Part shown: positions 7,075-10,058 of the stretch, one piece after another
How positions within the stretch are numbered: position 1 is the stretch's first letter
Layout of the letters: the number at the start of each line of letters is the position of its first letter
Source of the DNA: Hyphomicrobium_A sp035517115
Lineage (GTDB): Bacteria; Pseudomonadota; Alphaproteobacteria; Rhizobiales; Hyphomicrobiaceae
Direction of reading: 5' to 3'
NCBI GenBank assembly: GCA_035517115.1
Contig: DATIZL010000017.1
Location: 1-10,058, forward strand
Length of the DNA: 10,058 nt
The notes under the pieces: model-generated
Seen by the model: the letters and a program-made list of their open reading frames with translations, nothing else
What the model was told of the DNA's origin: nothing
Database searches by the model: none
Made by a program: the position numbers and the translations under genes

Positions 7075-8361
7075 GTGCGTCAGAAGTGCAGAATTCTAAG
7101 TCTTGCGGCCATGGCCGTTTCCATCTTTTCAGGCGCCCCTGCGGTGATCGCCGCGGATCTCGGCGGCGACTGCTGCGCCGATTTGGAGGAGCGCGTCGCC
7201 GAGCTGGAGGAGACGACCGCGCGCAAGGGCAACCGCAAGGTCACGCTCACCATCAGCGGCTACGTGACCAAGCAGATCATGTTTTGGGATGATGGCGCCG
7301 AGAGCAACGCCTACATCTCGGACATCGGCCCCACGCAGGCGACGAACTTCCGCTTGATCGGCGAGGCGACGATCGCGCCCGGCTGGAAGGCCGGCTACGT
7401 CCTGCGCATTCAGGATCTCGACGGCAACTCCATGGGCCTCAATCAAAGCACGCCGGTCGTCAATCTCGGCCTCAACACGCAGATGTCGTACTGGTACCTG
7501 GCGAGCAAGGACCTCGGCAAGATCAGCATCGGCAAGAACGCACTCGCGGCCAAGAGTGCGGCCATGTTCACCGACCTTTCGGGGACGCAGCTCGTCGCCA
7601 ACTACGTGCTGTTCGACGGAGGGCAGTTCTTCGTGCGCCGCGATGGCGCGTTCATCAAATCAGCCACCGGCTTCTTGAGCTGGGGCGATTTCGGCTACTG
7701 CTACGCGCAGCAGCGGCCGTGGGGCGGCGACTGCGACGGCATCGTCATGGACGGCGTGCGCTACGACAGCCCGACGTTTGCCGGCTTCTCGCTCTCGGCA
7801 AGCTGGGGCGAGGATGATGATTGGGAGATCGCAGGGCGCTATTCGGGTGAGATTGGCGGCTTCAAATTGGCGCTCGGCGCCGGCTACTCGGTGAATACGG
7901 ATGAGCACACGCAGCCGCCGCCCGTGTCGAAGGATAAGGACTCCGCCTTCTTTCAGGCGGGCGGCTACGCCGAGCATGTCGCCACCGGCCTCTTCATCCA
8001 CGGCGCCTACGGCGAGGAGGACAACAACGGAAGGCGCACGCTCGCCGGTTTTGTCGAGCCCGACTCGCACCAGTGGTACGTGAAGGGCGGAGTGCGCGAG
8101 CAGTGGATCAGTCTCGGCCACACGATCCTCTATGGCGAGTACGGCCGCTACATCGACCAGCTCTCGCCCAACGCGCTCGCCGCCGGGGCCACGGGGAGCG
8201 AGTTCGACCGCTTCGGCGTGGGTGCCGTGCAGGAGATCGACGCGGCCTCGCTGTCGGTGTGGATGAAGTACCGCGAGCACAAGGCAGATGTAGCGGGTAT
8301 CGGGGCAGGCGATCTGGAAGGCTTCCGCTACGTGAGCGTCGGCGCGCTCATGAACTTCTAG
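7075..8361 (+). CDS. Alphaproteobacterial outer-membrane porin (Porin_2 type)
   Basis: A 428-residue outer-membrane beta-barrel protein for passive diffusion of small hydrophilic solutes. The GTG start at 7075 gives a signal peptide with a basic N-terminus (MRQKCR), a hydrophobic core (ILSLAAMAVSIFSG) and an AVIAA cleavage region around residues 23-27. The mature protein opens with DLGGDCCADLEERVAELEET, a double-Cys segment (C33, C34) followed by a short predicted coiled coil, then alternating strands rich in Tyr, Trp and Gly. Typical family segments include TISGYV, YDSPTFAGFSLSASWGEDDD and the terminal VSVGALMNF, whose final Phe is the usual barrel-assembly signal. It lies 52 bases after cobA on the same strand with no terminator-like hairpin between, so read-through from the nitrate operon is plausible. 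Solute specificity cannot be inferred from the sequence; involvement in nitrate entry rests only on position. An earlier start at TTG 7000 would overlap cobA and bury the signal peptide, so it was rejected. Confidence 0.9.
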   Translation: MRQKCRILSLAAMAVSIFSGAPAVIAADLGGDCCADLEERVAELEETTARKGNRKVTLTISGYVTKQIMFWDDGAESNAYISDIGPTQATNFRLIGEATIAPGWKAGYVLRIQDLDGNSMGLNQSTPVVNLGLNTQMSYWYLASKDLGKISIGKNALAAKSAAMFTDLSGTQLVANYVLFDGGQFFVRRDGAFIKSATGFLSWGDFGYCYAQQRPWGGDCDGIVMDGVRYDSPTFAGFSLSASWGEDDDWEIAGRYSGEIGGFKLALGAGYSVNTDEHTQPPPVSKDKDSAFFQAGGYAEHVATGLFIHGAYGEEDNNGRRTLAGFVEPDSHQWYVKGGVREQWISLGHTILYGEYGRYIDQLSPNALAAGATGSEFDRFGVGAVQEIDAASLSVWMKYREHKADVAGIGAGDLEGFRYVSVGALMNF

Positions 8362-8531
8362 GCGCTCGATTCCGGTGCGATCTCGACCCTTCCTGGAAAG
8401 ACCGTGTTGCACCCTCGAGGGCAAATACCTTGTCCTCAACCTCTGCCAGCCGGCGTACGGACAGCGGTGCGGTTGGTGCTGGTAAAGACCCGTTATCTGC
8501 TAGAATTGTGAGCTCCAACGCACGCCTGTGC
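8362..8531. other. Non-coding gap between convergent genes
   Basis: 170 bases separate the porin stop from the stop of the opposing gene. The base composition is more mixed than in the coding regions. It holds a perfect 10-base palindrome CCCTCGAGGG at 8412-8421 and weak imperfect inverted repeats, none followed by a T-run. A bidirectional terminator would be expected here but I cannot identify one with confidence. No coding signal is seen. Confidence 0.6.
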
Positions 8532-9923
8532 TCAGGCCTTTCGGACCACCACGGTCGATAATGGTACCGCCGTGAACGGATTGCGGGCCCGGCATACGTC
8601 GAATTCTGCTGTTTCGAGCGCGTCCACGCTCGCGAGCTGATCGAGGTAGTCGCCGAGGTCGCGCAGAGTGAATGCCTTGTCGCGCCGCGCAGGCTTGAGC
8701 AAGCACCTCAGCTCGCTGGTGAACGCCGACCCGAAGATAAGATTGAGCATGCCGTTCAACAGCTGCGGGGGCGTTGGCTTGGGGCGCCCGCTGAGCAGCG
8801 CTGCCTTTATCGACCTCTTGAAGGGCGCCTCACCGCGCGTGCGACAGCGCATCAAGACCTCGGCAACCCGGTTTCCCGCGTCTCCGTCGTGCTTGTAGTA
8901 GTAGGGATAGATGTGCACCGCATATATTTCCTCGAAGGGAAACTCGGCGGTGCGTGCCGCCAAGTTCTCAAGCGTCGCTACGACGTGCTCGACCGATGTC
9001 GCGTGATAGCTCACCTTCGCCGGAAGCAGTGCGTGGTTGGCGGTGGTCTCGGTGTCGAGAAACTTCATGTGAATGGGGAGCTTCTCGAGCATCACGGCTT
9101 CGACGGCGGTTCCGCAATTGCAGTGAAGCACTGCCGTAGCGTTGCCGACGACTTTGAAGACGCTGCCGCTGCCATCGATGGAGACGTTCGCGAGGCCGGA
9201 AAAGGCCTCCCCGTAGGGCTCCTCGCGCTCAAAAGGGTGCGGCCGGACAAGGAAGGGCACATCGGGGAGCTTCTTGGCAACCGCTGCGACGCTCTGCAGG
9301 AAGGAGGCGAACGTCCACTCGAGATCGGCAAAGAGGCGGTCGACATAATCCGGGGCCCATCCCACGGCGACCATGGTCTTGCGCTCGGCGTCGACGCTGC
9401 CGGCATACTTCGGGTTTACGGTGGAAAAGTTGCCATTCACGAGGACGTAGCCGCTGCGGTGGTGACGCAGGAGTGAGCGCCACTTCCTGGCAGCAAGATC
9501 GAAGCGCGGACAGCCCGTGACGCGCCTCGTTGCCTCCGAGAACAACCCCGCGGCGGCAAATGCATCTTTCAGCCGGTCGCCCCAAAAGAAATAGCCAGCG
9601 ATGGACTTTGCGAAATCGCCATCCTTCAGCCGCTCGACATGCGCTTTCGGCGAGTTGGCGCCCGTCTCACTCAGGACGCCGCCTTCCGTATCGAGGATGA
9701 AAACCTTGATGCCTTCGCGAGCGTAGGTCTCGATGAGCGCGCGATTGGTCGGGCGTGCGTAGTTTAGAACGATCGCGTCCAATTCCAGCAAAGGGACATC
9801 CGCGCCTTGGGTGTACATGGGGATGAGGAGAGCTTCGCCGCCAAGCTTCGTCACCTCATAGGCAATTCGTACGGCACCTTCCAAATCGCGCTTGGGGTGG
9901 TCGACAACGATTCCAACACGCAT
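8532..9923 (-). CDS. Surface carbohydrate biosynthesis protein (GT-B-like, glycerophosphotransferase-related)
   Basis: A 463-residue soluble protein, no signal peptide or membrane helix. Its layout matches the bacterial 'surface carbohydrate biosynthesis protein' family, which sits in capsule, O-antigen and polysaccharide loci and resembles CDP-glycerol glycerophosphotransferases and other GT-B enzymes; its exact reaction is not established. Visible landmarks: MRVGIVVDHPKRDLEG (residues 1-16), TGCPRFDL (136-143), VNGNFSTVNP (162-171), RPHPFE (227-232), then LHCNCGTAVEAVMLEKLPI (266-284), the Gly/Thr/Glu-rich C-lobe segment that in GT-B enzymes faces the donor nucleotide. The extreme C-terminus (about 370-463) is less conserved-looking. 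ATG 9923 has AGGGAGGG 10 bases upstream. The gene runs opposite to the nitrate operon, with no related glycan gene in view, and its codon third positions are visibly less GC-rich than those of nirB/nasA, possibly indicating separate ancestry. The family assignment is from memory of motifs. Confidence 0.83.
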   Translation of the reverse strand: MRVGIVVDHPKRDLEGAVRIAYEVTKLGGEALLIPMYTQGADVPLLELDAIVLNYARPTNRALIETYAREGIKVFILDTEGGVLSETGANSPKAHVERLKDGDFAKSIAGYFFWGDRLKDAFAAAGLFSEATRRVTGCPRFDLAARKWRSLLRHHRSGYVLVNGNFSTVNPKYAGSVDAERKTMVAVGWAPDYVDRLFADLEWTFASFLQSVAAVAKKLPDVPFLVRPHPFEREEPYGEAFSGLANVSIDGSGSVFKVVGNATAVLHCNCGTAVEAVMLEKLPIHMKFLDTETTANHALLPAKVSYHATSVEHVVATLENLAARTAEFPFEEIYAVHIYPYYYKHDGDAGNRVAEVLMRCRTRGEAPFKRSIKAALLSGRPKPTPPQLLNGMLNLIFGSAFTSELRCLLKPARRDKAFTLRDLGDYLDQLASVDALETAEFDVCRARNPFTAVPLSTVVVRKA

Positions 9924-9933
9924 TCGCGCTCAT

Positions 9934-9941
9934 CCCTCCCT
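9934..9941 (-). promoter_or_regulatory. Ribosome-binding site of the surface-carbohydrate gene
   Basis: Read on the minus strand, AGGGAGGG ends 10 bases before the ATG at 9923. An intervening ATG at 9933-9931 is directly abutted by the purine block, is out of frame with the gene and leads only into a short, unlike-protein reading frame, so 9923 is the supported start. Confidence 0.6.
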
Positions 9942-10058
9942 CTCTCCGGCGGTTCTCGCGGACCATACCCGCTGCCGTGATGGAAGCCAGCTGACCGAAG
10001 GATTGCCTGCGCCGTGACAATTGGGCCACAGCCATTTGCCTAGGTGTCCGCGGGCTGT
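9942..10058. other. Upstream leader at the window edge, no gene supported
   Basis: About 117 bases upstream of the minus-strand gene. Two minus-strand frames stay open from the window edge, but their products are tryptophan- or arginine-rich and the codon third positions are not GC-biased as in the neighbouring genes, so they look non-coding. A TTGTCA hexamer exists on the minus strand near 10017-10022, but no convincing -10 box sits at the proper distance. The promoter of the gene probably lies here or just beyond the edge. Confidence 0.4.

Larger units (their letters stand above)
1..8361 (+). other. Predicted nitrate-assimilation transcription unit (narK-nirB-nirD-nasA-cobA, possibly including the porin)
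   Basis: Five genes run in one direction with gaps of 15, 3, 3 and 11 bases and ribosome-binding sites that sit in or touch the preceding stop region. No promoter or terminator room exists between them up to base 7022. The porin follows after 52 bases. The promoter and any nitrate-responsive control (for example NtrC-dependent, or NasT-type antitermination of a leader RNA, both common for such operons) must lie upstream of base 1 and cannot be seen. The unit appears to end before the convergent gene at 8532. Confidence 0.7.

Noticed and set aside
8412..8421. Perfect palindrome CCCTCGAGGG
   Set aside because: Ten bases with no T-run, no second copy noticed and no associated promoter; compatible with chance.
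8504..8513. AATTGTGAGC, identical to half of the lac operator
   Set aside because: Only a single half-site, no mirrored partner, and it lies in a gap between convergent gene ends where a repressor site would have nothing to control.
8524..8537. Small hairpin GCCTG-TGCT-CAGGC near the end of the minus-strand gene
   Set aside because: Five-base stem, overlaps the stop codon and is followed by only three T residues on the plus strand; too weak to call a terminator.
8889..9476. A 195-codon plus-strand frame within the surface-carbohydrate gene
   Set aside because: Antisense to a gene with recognisable motifs and a good ribosome-binding site; no independent coding evidence.
9934..10058. Minus-strand frames open from the right edge, one ending at a TGA just before the surface-carbohydrate gene
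   Set aside because: Composition is unlike protein (many Trp/Arg) and third positions lack the GC bias of the neighbours; more sequence to the right would be needed to claim a gene end.

Overview
The window comes from a high-GC bacterium, most likely an alphaproteobacterium of the order Hyphomicrobiales (Rhizobiales; Hyphomicrobium/Bradyrhizobium-like). The GC-rich third codon positions, the subfamily flavour of the uroporphyrinogen methyltransferase and especially the porin (mature N-terminus with a double cysteine followed by a short acidic/leucine heptad segment, C-terminal Phe) point that way. The taxon is inferred from protein style, not from a marker gene.

Bases 1-7022 are a tightly packed plus-strand nitrate-assimilation operon: the 3' part of a NarK/NNP-type nitrate transporter (1-585, cut by the window edge), nirB (601-3051, NAD(P)H nitrite reductase large subunit), nirD (3055-3384, Rieske-type small subunit), nasA (3388-6084, assimilatory Mo-bisMGD nitrate reductase) and cobA (6096-7022, uroporphyrinogen-III C-methyltransferase for siroheme). 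Gaps are 15, 3, 3 and 11 bases. Together they import nitrate, reduce it to nitrite and then ammonium, and make the tetrapyrrole precursor for NirB siroheme. NirD keeps all four Rieske iron ligands. With the order nirB-nirD-nasA this fits the arrangement known from Paracoccus denitrificans (NasB-NasG-NasC), where one NADH-oxidising flavoprotein feeds both reductases through a Rieske ferredoxin.

A porin gene of the alphaproteobacterial Porin_2 type (7075-8361) follows cobA by 52 bases in the same direction, with no visible terminator between. It may be the outer-membrane entry of the same pathway, or simply the next gene.

Bases 8362-8531 are a non-coding gap between convergent genes. On the minus strand, 9923-8532 encodes a 463-residue protein of the surface-carbohydrate-biosynthesis (GT-B-like) type; it is unrelated to nitrogen metabolism and visibly less GC-rich. 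The last 135 bases hold only its leader and ribosome-binding site; no further gene is supported there.

I found no CRISPR array, RNA gene, insertion sequence, phage gene or clear novel defence or mobile system. The window is mostly a recognisable metabolic operon; the points worth a second look are the electron-transfer architecture, the linked porin and the isolated surface-carbohydrate gene.
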